The position numbers were made by a program, and so were the translations under genes. Of a stretch of DNA of 64,000 nucleotides, positions 50,501-59,913 are shown in pieces; the stretch's first letter is position 1; each line of letters opens with the position of its first letter. Below the pieces are notes generated by a model that searched no databases, was not told the origin of the DNA, and was given only the letters and a program-made list of their open reading frames with translations. Source of the DNA: Enterococcus hulanensis. GTDB taxonomy: Bacteria > Bacillota > Bacilli > Lactobacillales > Enterococcaceae. The stretch is from positions 62,001-126,000 of the forward strand of contig NZ_BJED01000001.1 in NCBI RefSeq assembly GCF_005405485.1. The letters are read 5' to 3'.

Positions 50501-53500
50501 GATGTCCAATAATCCTATTCGCTTTAGTTCACCTTCTGGAACAACGATTGGTACGGATCCTTGGACCGGAACAGTTTCTGACTTTTCACTTGTTCGTGCA
50601 ATTCGAGTAAGTGCACCTTTCGTCACGCTGAAACCAGGTGATGAAATCACGTTGGAATATAGTGGGGTTGTTGTCTTAGATGCGCAAAGACCACAGACTC
50701 CAGGAGACTTTTTTGTAGCTAATAATAGTGTGGCATATCGCTTTGAAACAAATGAAGGGGTTATCCGAGCTGGTGAGCCAGCAGTATCCAAGGTAGCTAC
50801 TACACAGGCCGAAGAAGATGGACTAATTTCAGGAAATGTCTATATTGACTTAGATAAGAATGGTAATAAAGCTGGGACTGAACCAGGCTTGAACCAAGTA
50901 CAATTTGAGTTGTTCAAAAAAAACAGCAGTAATAAATTTGTTTCGACAGGTTTGACCAGTGAATCTTCTTCTAACTCATCTGGCGATAGTGGGATCTTTG
51001 GTTTCACTGATTTAGAGTATGGTACCTATAAAGTCAAAGTAACCTTACCATCAAGTAAAGGCGCGGAATTCATTACTGGCGGAACTGATGGTGTTGATAA
51101 GATTAATGATACGACTGCTTGGGTTCAAAAGAGTGGCGTAAGTGAGTTTACTATCAATGACTCATCAGGCACTTCTCACGAAATCAAAGATCTAAGTGTA
51201 CCGTTATACGTAGCCACCCCATTAACTGGAACGATCAGCTTCAAGAATAAGGAAGGCAACGTGGTAACAAGTGATTACGGTAAAGGCTTCAAGGTTGAGC
51301 TTTATAAGGATGGCGAATCTGCACAGATTGCGGAGACAACGGCTAAAGCAAATGGAGCCTATGCCTTTGAGGATTTAAGCATTGACAGCACGGCGAAATA
51401 TAAAGTGAAAATCACGATACCAAGCGGCAAGAACTTTGTGTTTACTACAGATAATTCTGCTGGTGAAATTACGATTGATATGGAACCAGGTCTTGGTACC
51501 ACAGATCCAACCGATCTATTTATTACAGATACAGACATGCCATCGGCAAGTATCGCGCTGGATAACGGGCGCGGCATCGGCAATGATGTCAACCCAGATT
51601 CAGTAACTTTGACAGCAAGTGATAAGACAACATCTATCTCGACCGATTGGAAAATCACAAAAGGCGGTACGACAGAATATTCTGGAACATCAACAGATGG
51701 TTTGATTTCTTTAGAAGACGAAATCAACTACTTGATTGGGGATAAAAAAGCAGGTGATTACACTGTTGAAATGACTGTGACTGACTTTGCAGGAAATCAA
51801 ACGTCTGTAATGAAGAATTTTAGTATCAAGTTCGCTAATGTGAAATACATGGTAGATTCAACAGAGCACGCAAAAGAAGAAAACCTACTATTATATGTAG
51901 ATAAATTGACGAAACCAGCAACTGACCCGACAAAAGAGGGTTATGTCTTTGATAAATGGGTGAAATCCTCGGATAAATCTGAATGGAATTTCTCCACTGG
52001 TGAGATCTCAGAAGAAAATCTTATTTTAGAAGCAGCCTTCAAGGCAGCGGAACAAACAATTCGATTTGATATCAATGGTGGAGAAACGTCAAGCAAACCA
52101 GCGGATATTGAGGCGGATACAGGAGATACAGTTGACTTAAGCAAAGTAAAAGAACCAAGGCGAACAGGCTACACCTTCAAGCATTGGTACAAAAAAGGTG
52201 ATGCGGCGAAAGCGGATGTTGGAGCCACAGTAACAATGCCAGTGGGCGGTATGACTTTAGTCGCTGAGTGGGATGCAAACAGTTATAAAGTGACCTTTAA
52301 TGCTAATGATGGTACTGGTGCAATGGGGGATCAGGATTTCAAATATGATGCAGCACAAAACTTAACTGCAAACAGCTTTACGAGAGAGGGATATAGCTTC
52401 CAAGGATGGGCAACAGACAAAGGCGGATCTAAGAAATATGATGATAAGCAAAATGTAAAAAATCTAAGTGATAAAAAAGATGGGTCTGTTACTTTATACG
52501 CAGTATGGCAAGCGACTGAACAAACTATCACATTTGATCTAAACGGCGGCGATTCAACCAAACCAGCAGACATCAAGCAAGCAACAAATTCGGATGTCGA
52601 CTTGAGTACCGTCTCATCGCCAACACGAACAGGCTATACCTTCAAACATTGGTACAAACAGGGGGATTCAACGAAAGCCCCTGTATCAGGGTCGATCAAG
52701 ATGCCAGCAGGCGGTATGACTTTAGTCGCAGAATGGGAAGCGAATGACTATAAAGTTGTTTTTGATAGTAATAAAGGTACTGGATCGATGTCGGAGCAAA
52801 GCTTTAAGTATGGGACAGCACAAAATCTGACTGTGAACAGTTTTACAAGAGCTGGTTACAGCTTCCAAGGCTGGTCGACGGATAAAGAGGGTGCTTATAT
52901 CTATTTGGATGGCGCTTCAGTAAATAATTTAACTGCGGATAAGAATGGTACTGTGGCACTTTACGCGATCTGGCAAGCAGAAAATCAAGTTCTGCAGTTT
53001 GATGTGAATGGTGGGGCTCTGTCGTCGAAACCGAGTAATATCATTGGAAATACTGATAGCACGATCGACCTGAGTAGTGTGACAGCACCTACGCGAACAG
53101 GCTACACCTTCAAGCATTGGTATAAACAAGGAGATGCTGCGAAAGAAGATGTCGGCCCTTCAGTAAAAATGCCCGCGACTGGTTTAACTTTAGTAGCAGA
53201 GTGGGAAGCTAACCGTTACACTGTGAAATTCCATAGTAATACAGGAACCGGCACGATGTCATCTCAAAGTTTCAAATATGACGAAGTGAAAAAATTGACA
53301 AAAAACAGCTTTATTAAGGACGGGTACACTTTTATTGGTTGGGCAACAGCTGCGAATGCGCCTTCTAGCTATACCGATGAAGCAAGTGTATCGAACTTAA
53401 CTGCTAACGCGGGAGATACATTTGATCTTTACGCACTGTGGTCAGCAAGCGCTCAAGTGATCCAGTTTGATGTGAATGGTGGGGATGCCTCTAGCAAACC

Positions 53501-55610
53501 AGCAAATATCATTGGGGAAACTGATGAGATTCTTAACTTGAGTGGTGTAGCAGCACCTACGCGTAAAGGATATGTGTTTAAACATTGGTATAAAAAAGGT
53601 GATACTACAAAAACGGATGTCGGCAATTCTGTAACAATGCCAGCCAATGGCTTAACCTTAGTAGCAGAATGGGAAGCAAATCCTTATAAAGTTAAGTTTC
53701 ACGCAAATGGCGGAACGGAAACGATGGTTGACCAAGACTTTATTTATGATAAAGATCAAACTTTGGCAGGTAATAAGTTCAAACGTACCGGTTATACCTT
53801 TGCAGGCTGGTCAACTACCGCGACAGGTACAGCTATTTATGCTGACAAAGCAACGGTTTCTAATTTAACAGATAAAGCAAATGCTGTTTTCGAATTATTT
53901 GCAGTCTGGACAGCAGATAATCAAACGATCCAGTTTGATATTAATGGTGGAACAGCAACGAGCAAACCTGATGATATTGTCGCTGGAACAGACAGCAGTG
54001 TTGATCTGACAAAAGTAACAGCACCCGCGCGTAAAGGTTATACCTTTAATCATTGGTACAAGCAAGGTGATACAGCGAAAGCACCAGTTAGCGGCACGAT
54101 TATGATGCCAATTGGTGGCTTGATCTTAGTTGCTGACTGGACAGCCAACGATTACAAAGTAACATTCGATGCGAATGGTGGAATCGGTACGATGGCAGAC
54201 CAAGATTTTGTTTACGATACTGAGCAAAAATTAACTACAAATACTTTTCTCCGGATGAACTATGACTTTGCGGGTTGGTCAACCACGAAGACTGGTAAGG
54301 TTGAATTCACTGATGAAGAAGTTGTTAAGAATCTAACAGGTGAAAAAGATGGCAATAAGACATTATATGCAATTTGGAAAATCCAAGAACGAGTGATTTC
54401 CTTCGATGTCAATGATGGTGATCTAACGACACAACCAAAGGATATTAAAAAAGGAATTGGCGAGAGTGTTAATCTCGATGTAGTAACAGCGCCAATGCGT
54501 GAAGGTTATTCGTTCAGTCATTGGTACGATAAAGCTGATGCTGCTAAGACGGTTATTTCAGGAACGATTCAAATGCCAGAGAACAACCTGATGTTAGTTG
54601 CAGCATGGAACGCAAATCATTATAAGGTGAAATTTGACGCAAATGGCGGCACTGGAACGATGAAAGATCAAGCCTTTATCTATGATACGCCTCAAGAGCT
54701 GACAGAGAATGCCTTTGAACGTAAGAACTATAACTTTGTTGGCTGGTCAACTGAAAAAGACGGCATTGTAGCTCATTACGATAAGGCTACTGTTAATAAT
54801 TTGACAGCGAAGGATAGTGATACGTTCACGCTTTATGCAATTTGGGAGAAGAAACCCGCTATTCCAGTCTTGAAGGCAAACAGTATTGTTTTGACCACTG
54901 ATCAAGTTGAAGAATTCTTAAAAGACAATACCTTAGAAAGAAAGATTGCAGAGCTTTCAAATGCGAAAGTCGTGGATGAAAATACGAATGATGTGATAGC
55001 CACATATGAGAAAATCAATGTCGATATTTCAAATGTGAAAGACAAAAAAGGCGTCTACCAAGCAACACTCTCTTATGAAGCTAAAGCACGCTCAACGCTA
55101 GATTCAAAAGAAATCGAGGTAACAGTCATAGAAGCTACGAAGACGCAAAAGATTACATTTGACGTGAATGGCGGCGACGAGAAGAGCAAACCAACGGATA
55201 TTAGTGCTAAAGTTGGAACAACAGTGAGCTTGAAGGATATTAAAGCACCTACAAGATTAGGTTACAGCTTCATTGGTTGGTTCAACGACGAGACGAAAGT
55301 CGGCGACACCGTTGAAATGCCAAACAACGGAATGACACTAGTGGCTCATTGGTCACTAAGCGGTAACAACGATAGCAGTTCAAATGGAAATGGTGCAACT
55401 GGCGGAAATACTGATTCAGGTACTGGCTCAGGAGTAACAAACACAAATATTTTAGCTCGTACAGGATCAATTACTACTGGTAAATCATTACCGCAAACCA
55501 ATGACACATCAACAATCGGTACGTCTATTGTTGGTGGTATGCTGGCATTACTAGCATTATTCGGTTTCAAAAAGAAAAAAGATGAAGAGTCTGAACCGGA
55601 ATCGAAGTAA
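47592..55610 (+). CDS. Giant LPXTG-anchored surface protein with InlB-type repeats
   Basis: 2672 residues. Signal peptide (about 1-28), an acidic linker, and several adhesin-like modules to about 880. A DUF11-like domain ('KVSYRVSIKNEGTEDYSNVQ', about 886-1073) and SdrD-B/CnaB-like domains ('GLISGNVYIDLDKNGNK', about 1075-1310) follow. From about 1483 come six tandem pairs of Listeria-Bacteroides (InlB B-type) repeats, then an Ig-like module, a seventh half-repeat, a Gly/Ser/Asn spacer and 'LPQTN' (2633-2637) with a hydrophobic helix and KKKK tail. It is anchored by sortase and probably binds host or biofilm targets. GGAAGG precedes the ATG. Confidence 0.93.
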   Translation: MKRKSLINLVCVAVLSQYGLTAVTTLAAEKENVVTEPSNSEELKTNNILEDIPMSSTENKEEAVAESELDAVEATTNSTTEESAEIVEAKTLNWEFKNPQQVLTAGDDFAVKIKGTQATAKLELPEGIEYDSEKNVEELRPLISFAKEKRELTLTKIDEYEEIELVLTVEKTGDYELQLSDEVNKKMSDKLIFTVAEKSEESTEVKKETEKKESKKQTRAGQDSRVGMDISSDPASEINSASQRVLYTTTISHTDSTKSLNKGKIVITIENGKFKDYPKASDYTTLKSSTLSPEGKTITLELKDGFASGDFESYSYSAYSSVGTIENAEVKVVNTFTGEFNGESDSFTNVKEKVLPIKSTSVNPVAPGTSSWYLSQSAASNSIYPGGKLNTYYGLTNREQNEGFENLRIKFHFSNKDKIEWFKSIKTTYNLYFQGGGSEYKNIDPATIEEVDDETFIWNVGELNPIDISKLYPNLEVNAPDEAQPGEQFTLTITYMDDDTDILSGIYDYTVEADETMVNFNSKYDGRGNQLLPNQKFLSSYNFEGKVSKALTDLTVTVDVPDSVLPKRVLNGWLEKNRTIQKVEYFDGTNWQEVPVNEDENFDLPDTEIKKIKLHYLEVKDKFTCYQPFRIEWSVKESVSSGTNFKLIHAIEYTDYAGVKQTPDVSSEDLAYEVKDDIIPIETKTSVYQYNKTGDFDKGTVSTGDTFKMNYRIGAEQGEVKKPYIFVKLPKGIKVNNVHNTIQYPYANDIRYNLSPSYGTTVTPISKANNTGTFEAADGSIVYYYKADDTSLTREDYLQMLFIENEYIVENIKSGVYEIEVGIGSLTENYDDVTLGSGFATASLSAEMKTKLDSTAMTYYSKKTKLTVGKIDKVTTSVAVKGSEDAAWLDSSKTGKVVPGKKVSYRVSIKNEGTEDYSNVQLVNILPYVGDNLVSSPTARGSQFQINPDSGGVSVNYNGGAASGVTLEYAMSNNPIRFSSPSGTTIGTDPWTGTVSDFSLVRAIRVSAPFVTLKPGDEITLEYSGVVVLDAQRPQTPGDFFVANNSVAYRFETNEGVIRAGEPAVSKVATTQAEEDGLISGNVYIDLDKNGNKAGTEPGLNQVQFELFKKNSSNKFVSTGLTSESSSNSSGDSGIFGFTDLEYGTYKVKVTLPSSKGAEFITGGTDGVDKINDTTAWVQKSGVSEFTINDSSGTSHEIKDLSVPLYVATPLTGTISFKNKEGNVVTSDYGKGFKVELYKDGESAQIAETTAKANGAYAFEDLSIDSTAKYKVKITIPSGKNFVFTTDNSAGEITIDMEPGLGTTDPTDLFITDTDMPSASIALDNGRGIGNDVNPDSVTLTASDKTTSISTDWKITKGGTTEYSGTSTDGLISLEDEINYLIGDKKAGDYTVEMTVTDFAGNQTSVMKNFSIKFANVKYMVDSTEHAKEENLLLYVDKLTKPATDPTKEGYVFDKWVKSSDKSEWNFSTGEISEENLILEAAFKAAEQTIRFDINGGETSSKPADIEADTGDTVDLSKVKEPRRTGYTFKHWYKKGDAAKADVGATVTMPVGGMTLVAEWDANSYKVTFNANDGTGAMGDQDFKYDAAQNLTANSFTREGYSFQGWATDKGGSKKYDDKQNVKNLSDKKDGSVTLYAVWQATEQTITFDLNGGDSTKPADIKQATNSDVDLSTVSSPTRTGYTFKHWYKQGDSTKAPVSGSIKMPAGGMTLVAEWEANDYKVVFDSNKGTGSMSEQSFKYGTAQNLTVNSFTRAGYSFQGWSTDKEGAYIYLDGASVNNLTADKNGTVALYAIWQAENQVLQFDVNGGALSSKPSNIIGNTDSTIDLSSVTAPTRTGYTFKHWYKQGDAAKEDVGPSVKMPATGLTLVAEWEANRYTVKFHSNTGTGTMSSQSFKYDEVKKLTKNSFIKDGYTFIGWATAANAPSSYTDEASVSNLTANAGDTFDLYALWSASAQVIQFDVNGGDASSKPANIIGETDEILNLSGVAAPTRKGYVFKHWYKKGDTTKTDVGNSVTMPANGLTLVAEWEANPYKVKFHANGGTETMVDQDFIYDKDQTLAGNKFKRTGYTFAGWSTTATGTAIYADKATVSNLTDKANAVFELFAVWTADNQTIQFDINGGTATSKPDDIVAGTDSSVDLTKVTAPARKGYTFNHWYKQGDTAKAPVSGTIMMPIGGLILVADWTANDYKVTFDANGGIGTMADQDFVYDTEQKLTTNTFLRMNYDFAGWSTTKTGKVEFTDEEVVKNLTGEKDGNKTLYAIWKIQERVISFDVNDGDLTTQPKDIKKGIGESVNLDVVTAPMREGYSFSHWYDKADAAKTVISGTIQMPENNLMLVAAWNANHYKVKFDANGGTGTMKDQAFIYDTPQELTENAFERKNYNFVGWSTEKDGIVAHYDKATVNNLTAKDSDTFTLYAIWEKKPAIPVLKANSIVLTTDQVEEFLKDNTLERKIAELSNAKVVDENTNDVIATYEKINVDISNVKDKKGVYQATLSYEAKARSTLDSKEIEVTVIEATKTQKITFDVNGGDEKSKPTDISAKVGTTVSLKDIKAPTRLGYSFIGWFNDETKVGDTVEMPNNGMTLVAHWSLSGNNDSSSNGNGATGGNTDSGTGSGVTNTNILARTGSITTGKSLPQTNDTSTIGTSIVGGMLALLALFGFKKKKDEESEPESK
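52040..54850 (+). repeat. Six tandem InlB B-type double repeats in the adhesin
   Basis: Each double unit is about 140-150 codons. Half a begins like 'QTIRFDINGGE' and ends 'MTLVAEW'; half b begins like 'YKVTFNANDGTG' and ends 'LYAVW'. Copies start with variants QTIRFDINGG, QTITFDLNGG, QVLQFDVNGG, QVIQFDVNGG, QTIQFDINGG and RVISFDVNDG. A seventh half a lies at about 55140-55360. Copies have diverged, so recent expansion is not obvious. Confidence 0.88.
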
Positions 55611-55740
55611 GAAATAATTAAGTATATACAGAATCACTAACTTAGCGAATGAATCTGCTAAGTCGGGTGATTCTGTTGTGTTATCTATAAATAAGTTGCC
55701 ATACAGGCGATCAATTAAACATAGATGGGAACATTGATAG

Positions 55741-56409
55741 ATGAAAAAAATTTTATTAGTAGATGATTCAATAGAATTTTGCAACTTCATGCAAGAATTT
55801 TTAGAGACCCATGATTTTGATGTGTTAACTACGCAAGATCCATTGGAAGGCATCACGCTTTTCCGTAAATCAATGGTGGATTTAGTGATCACGGATTTAA
55901 AAATGGGAGAGATCGACGGCATACAATTTATGACCTTAATCCAAGAATCCTATCCTGACGCTAAGGTCATTATCTTGACCAGTTCGGAAAGTGAAGAGGA
56001 TGAATTTCGCAGTTTGGATCTTAAAGCAGATGAGTACTTAAAAAAAGGGACCTCTTTAAAAATCATCCTGAAGCGTATTATGCGTGTATTGGAACAAGAA
56101 AATAAGAGTTCAGAAGAGGTGCTGTTCAGCAAGCGTGAGGACTTAACCATCAAGAAACGAACCAGACAGGTTTATAAAAATAATGAGTTGGTTATGCTGA
56201 CAAGAAAAGAATACGACTTATTGGTAATGTTTCTTCAGAATAAAAATCGTGTACTATCTCGGGAAGTTATCTTTCGGACTGTCTGGAATAAAGAGAGTCA
56301 GCTAGTAGATTCACGTGTAATTGCGACGCATATCAAACAGATACGCGCTAAGCTGTCTCTAACTAGTCTCTATAATATTAGAGGAGTTGGATATGAGTGG
56401 GCTGAGTAA
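55741..56409 (+). CDS. OmpR-family response regulator
   Basis: 222 residues. The receiver has 'LLVDDSIEFCNFMQ', the phospho-Asp52 in 'LVITDLKMGEIDG' and Lys in 'DEYLKKGTS'. The C-terminal winged helix ('LTRKEYDLLVMFLQNKNRVL', 'IRGVGYEWAE') is typical. It overlaps the kinase gene by 17 nt. It lies 130 bp after the adhesin gene and probably controls it or the shared locus. Confidence 0.93.
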   Translation: MKKILLVDDSIEFCNFMQEFLETHDFDVLTTQDPLEGITLFRKSMVDLVITDLKMGEIDGIQFMTLIQESYPDAKVIILTSSESEEDEFRSLDLKADEYLKKGTSLKIILKRIMRVLEQENKSSEEVLFSKREDLTIKKRTRQVYKNNELVMLTRKEYDLLVMFLQNKNRVLSREVIFRTVWNKESQLVDSRVIATHIKQIRAKLSLTSLYNIRGVGYEWAE

Positions 56410-57754
56410 TCGCAAGTTTAAATTAGTAGTGGTACTGTACGTTCTTTTAATAGCAATGATCGTAATGCTTTTTTTACTCTACCCAAGTATTTACAATCAT
56501 ATTGAGAAGCAGCAGCAAGATCAAAAAATGGAACAAGTGGAAAAAATCTTAAGTAAGAATGATCAACTCTCAGATCGTTTAGCAGAGGCAGCAAAAGATT
56601 CAACGGTGGAACTGGTAGTTTTGAAACAGCAACGGTTGATCTACGAATCTTTGCCGCTAAAAGGCAATTTGTCTGAGCTGAAGCAATTTGTCCGCAAAGA
56701 AAATTTGGTCTATCAAAAAACGTATCAGTATAAGGAGTATGTTATTTGGATTGCTTTCTATCCTCAAAAAATACAGCAGCAATTTAATCAGTTGATCATC
56801 TTTATTTGTTTGTTGATCACAGCGCTAGTGTTGTTGATGGTATTAGTAATCTATTACATCTATTATCAGCTTTTAGAACCATTGAAAAAGCTGCGCACGA
56901 GTATCCTAGCTCTGAAGAAGTTTAATTTTGATCAGGCGATTTTGGTTACTGAGTATAAAGATGAAAAGGGTTTGTTAGCTGACTTGAGTGCTTTTTCAAA
57001 AGATTTGAAAATGAATATGGATGAAATTGGTACAAAATTTACCGATCTGGAGCTGCAGCTGCAAGCAGAACAAGATTTAAACGCCTATAAAAAGAAGTTA
57101 ATCAACTCTTTGATCCATGATCTCAAAACACCGCTGAGCATCATGATTATGTCAGTGGAGCTTCTGCTGGAAAATGAACGGCTGCCCGAAGCGGTCAAAA
57201 ATCAATTAAGTGAGCTGCTCAAGCGGCAGAATACGACTTTGATGAACATCAACGAAATTTTAAAAGCATCGAATCAGCAGTTGGAGATCGTGACGGACGA
57301 ACCGATCGATTTAATCCCGATCATTCGCCAGACTTTGGAGCATTTTCAAGTATTGATGAAAAACAAAGGGCTGTTTGGCGATATTAATATGCCTCAGCGA
57401 GTCACATTGAAAATGTCTCAGATCGAAGCAGAGCAATTGCTCCATAACATCCTTTCAAACGTGATCAATTATTCTCCAGCAAATGAAGAATTTACCCTTG
57501 ATGTTGATGAAAAGGGGGATCAGTTGATCCTGACAGTCTCAAATGAGGTAGATGATCTAAATCAAATTGACTTTGAGCATGTCTTTGATTTGTTTTATCA
57601 TTCCCAAACGGCTAAAAATGAGTTTAGCACCGGATTAGGCATGTATACAATCGCGGCGATCGTGCAGCGGAATAAGGGGACGCACTCTTTTTATCCTCAT
57701 GAAGGAAAAGCGTACTTAAGGATCATATTGCCGATAAAGAGGGCATCGCTATGA
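56393..57754 (+). CDS. Sensor histidine kinase
   Basis: 453 residues. Two membrane helices (about 11-33 and 135-160) bracket an ~100-residue extracellular sensor. The dimerisation helix has the phospho-His in 'INSLIHDLKTPLSIMI', followed by an ATPase domain with 'HNILSNVINYSPA' and 'STGLGMYTIAAIV'. It should phosphorylate the OmpR-type regulator just upstream. ATG 56393 follows GAGGAG. Confidence 0.92.
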   Translation: MSGLSNRKFKLVVVLYVLLIAMIVMLFLLYPSIYNHIEKQQQDQKMEQVEKILSKNDQLSDRLAEAAKDSTVELVVLKQQRLIYESLPLKGNLSELKQFVRKENLVYQKTYQYKEYVIWIAFYPQKIQQQFNQLIIFICLLITALVLLMVLVIYYIYYQLLEPLKKLRTSILALKKFNFDQAILVTEYKDEKGLLADLSAFSKDLKMNMDEIGTKFTDLELQLQAEQDLNAYKKKLINSLIHDLKTPLSIMIMSVELLLENERLPEAVKNQLSELLKRQNTTLMNINEILKASNQQLEIVTDEPIDLIPIIRQTLEHFQVLMKNKGLFGDINMPQRVTLKMSQIEAEQLLHNILSNVINYSPANEEFTLDVDEKGDQLILTVSNEVDDLNQIDFEHVFDLFYHSQTAKNEFSTGLGMYTIAAIVQRNKGTHSFYPHEGKAYLRIILPIKRASL

Positions 57755-58248
57755 AGAAGTTACTATTGATTATAGTTCTATTATTGACGATGGTACCGCT
57801 AAAAGTTTTTTCTGAAACGGAACTGCCTAATGAACCAGGAACATATCCAATTAAAGTGAGTTATGTAGAGGATGGAAAAGAGTTATTCAAGACCGTCTAT
57901 GTAACTGTACGGAGTGAGGATACTGAGATCATTGGCGATGTTGCTATTGATGCGAAAGCATTTCTATTGACTACTCATCAGGTGGAAAAGATAACTGCTA
58001 GAGAGGCGATTGATTATAGTGGAGCGAGAGCATGGAGTATTGTTGATGTAACTGTTAGCGAGGTTTTGTTGAATAACCCAGATTTTAATAGTTCCAAGAT
58101 TCCATTTGAATCTAGCTATTGGCAGGTACAGCTGGTGATCAGCATTTTTCTTGCACAGCTTTTAGCAATCCCGTTATTGTTAGTACTCTTTTCATCCAGA
58201 AACATCGTCCAAATCGTCCAAGAACTGACCGACTTTTTCTCAAGGTAA
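57751..58248 (+). CDS. Secreted/membrane-anchored accessory protein with adhesin-like module
   Basis: 165 residues. A signal peptide (about 1-22) is followed by an extracellular part ('PGTYPIKVSYVEDGKELFKT', 'LTTHQVEKITAREAIDY') and a C-terminal membrane helix (about 130-150). The 'LTTxQVE' segment resembles a segment near residue 2430 of the giant adhesin ('LTTDQVEEFLKDN'). It overlaps the kinase stop by 4 nt (ATGA). It may be a co-sensor or ligand-mimic for the kinase. Confidence 0.75.
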   Translation: MKKLLLIIVLLLTMVPLKVFSETELPNEPGTYPIKVSYVEDGKELFKTVYVTVRSEDTEIIGDVAIDAKAFLLTTHQVEKITAREAIDYSGARAWSIVDVTVSEVLLNNPDFNSSKIPFESSYWQVQLVISIFLAQLLAIPLLLVLFSSRNIVQIVQELTDFFSR

Positions 58249-58324
58249 TTTTTTTTAGGCTGAGACTTCAAATAAATTCAAAAAAATCTATCTTATATTC
58301 AGAGTGAGGATGTCAGCGAAGAAT

Positions 58325-58362
58325 AAATAAACGCATGGGAATTTCCCCATGCGTTTATTTTG
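58325..58362. terminator. Bidirectional terminator
   Basis: AAATAAACGCATGGG (58325-58339) and CCCATGCGTTTATTT (58346-58360) form a perfect hairpin between convergent operons. Confidence 0.85.
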
Positions 58363-58371
58363 CATATGCAA

Positions 58372-59913
58372 CTATTTTTTTAGAGCTGCTCGTGTAACGG
58401 AGTCGATCACAAACTCGGCACCGTTCAAGGCATAGACGCCTTGGATATCGCCGGTATTTAAGGCGGCGATAGCTTCATTGGAAAAGTGCAGGGCACTTGT
58501 CTCGAAATGGATCGTTTTCTTACCATCAGTGACACGGAAGGTCTTTGTCTCTGCTTGGTTGATTAACTCAAATTGAGTCGGCAATGTATCGAGTTCGCCT
58601 AATTTTTCTTCGACGATGAGATCCTCGACTTTTTGATAGCGAGTAACGACCAGCTTGCGGCTTTCCTCGCTGACTAAAAGTGCAGCAAAATGGGTATTAT
58701 TGATTAGGCTGACGATACCAAACGCGCCATCCTTCAAAGCACTTTTTTCATCGACGTTGACAGTAAAGGCTTCGGCGTGTTCGGTTTGTCGAACTCCGAG
58801 AAAAGCTGGTGTGGCTTCTTGCGCGATCGTAGTTGCGTTGCCTTTCAGTGTCAGCTTTCCATTTTCTAAGAGCCTCTCCTGATTCAATGGGGCTCGCAGG
58901 CTGAGCCATTCTGGATTTAAGTCGGGCGCGTCGAAGTGGTCGGTGAAGCTGGCAATCTGTTGTTCATTGGTCAGTGCGGCTTGATGCTCTGGATAATTGT
59001 TCAAGTCAACTGTCTCGCTTGGTACGCCAGTGTAGATTTCCGGCCATTCATCTTTCCAAATTACGGGATACAGCAGTGTTTCTCTGCCTAAATTCGTAAT
59101 TTGCTTGAAGCCGACAGCAGCGGGGCGAGTGCCAAGACAGGTTAGCCACCAATTTCCCTTGGTATCTTGAAAAAGATCCGCATGACCGATATTTTGTAAC
59201 GGCTCATCGGCGCGATCGCGATTTGTAAAGAGGGGATTGATTGTTTGATTGTCTTCATAGGGTCCCCACAGGTTATCGGATTTGAACATCGTGATCATAT
59301 GTCCGACACCTGTTCCGCCTTCTGCCGCTAATAAATAGTAGGCGTCCTTTTGTTTAAGGATGTGCGGACCTTCGACATCACGACCGCCAGTCCCAAAGCT
59401 GATGACTTCTGGACCGCGGAGAATTTCTCCGGTAGTCAAATTAATTTCGGCCATTTGAATGGCTTTGGTTCCTTGATCGTCGATATAGCCCGTGAAGGTC
59501 ACATAAGTCCGACTGTTTTCCTGATAAAGATCAGGATCGATTCCCATAATGTCGATTTCGATACGTTGCTTTTCCCAAAGGATCTCTCCATTTGAGGTTA
59601 GGCTTCCTTTAATAATGAAGTTTTTGAACTCCGCAAAATTCGTAGTGATCACATAAAAATATCCATCAAAGTAGCGGATACACACAGCAAAGATTCCTTC
59701 ATTGGATTTTGCTTGGGTTAGATCGGCTTGCTCTTTTTGAGTAACGACACTGGGAAGCTTGGTCCAGTTCAGCAAATCGGTGCTTTTACTTAAAGCGATC
59801 CCTGGATAATATTCAAAGGTGCTATTGACTAAATAATAGGTGTCTTCTACTAAAACAATGCTGGGATCGGGATACATCCCGCGCAAAATCGGGTTTTGAT
59901 AATGGGTTACCAT
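58372..59913 (-). CDS. GH43-family glycosidase (beta-xylosidase/arabinofuranosidase-like)
   Basis: 513 residues. The GH43 catalytic triad shows as 'ILRGMYPDPSIVLVEDTYYL' (Asp base), 'IMGIDPDLYQENSRTYVTFT' (Asp) and 'GGRDVEGPHILKQ' (Glu acid). A C-terminal beta-sandwich (from about 330) is typical of GH43 xylosidases. No signal peptide, so it acts on imported oligosaccharides. Overlaps the beta-phosphoglucomutase gene by 7 nt. Ribosome site GGAG. Confidence 0.9.
   Translation of the reverse strand: MVTHYQNPILRGMYPDPSIVLVEDTYYLVNSTFEYYPGIALSKSTDLLNWTKLPSVVTQKEQADLTQAKSNEGIFAVCIRYFDGYFYVITTNFAEFKNFIIKGSLTSNGEILWEKQRIEIDIMGIDPDLYQENSRTYVTFTGYIDDQGTKAIQMAEINLTTGEILRGPEVISFGTGGRDVEGPHILKQKDAYYLLAAEGGTGVGHMITMFKSDNLWGPYEDNQTINPLFTNRDRADEPLQNIGHADLFQDTKGNWWLTCLGTRPAAVGFKQITNLGRETLLYPVIWKDEWPEIYTGVPSETVDLNNYPEHQAALTNEQQIASFTDHFDAPDLNPEWLSLRAPLNQERLLENGKLTLKGNATTIAQEATPAFLGVRQTEHAEAFTVNVDEKSALKDGAFGIVSLINNTHFAALLVSEESRKLVVTRYQKVEDLIVEEKLGELDTLPTQFELINQAETKTFRVTDGKKTIHFETSALHFSNEAIAALNTGDIQGVYALNGAEFVIDSVTRAALKK

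Noticed and set aside
52040-54850. Periodic repeats that could suggest a CRISPR array or tandem DNA repeat
   Set aside because: They are in-frame protein repeats of about 140 codons with diverged DNA, inside a surface protein gene.
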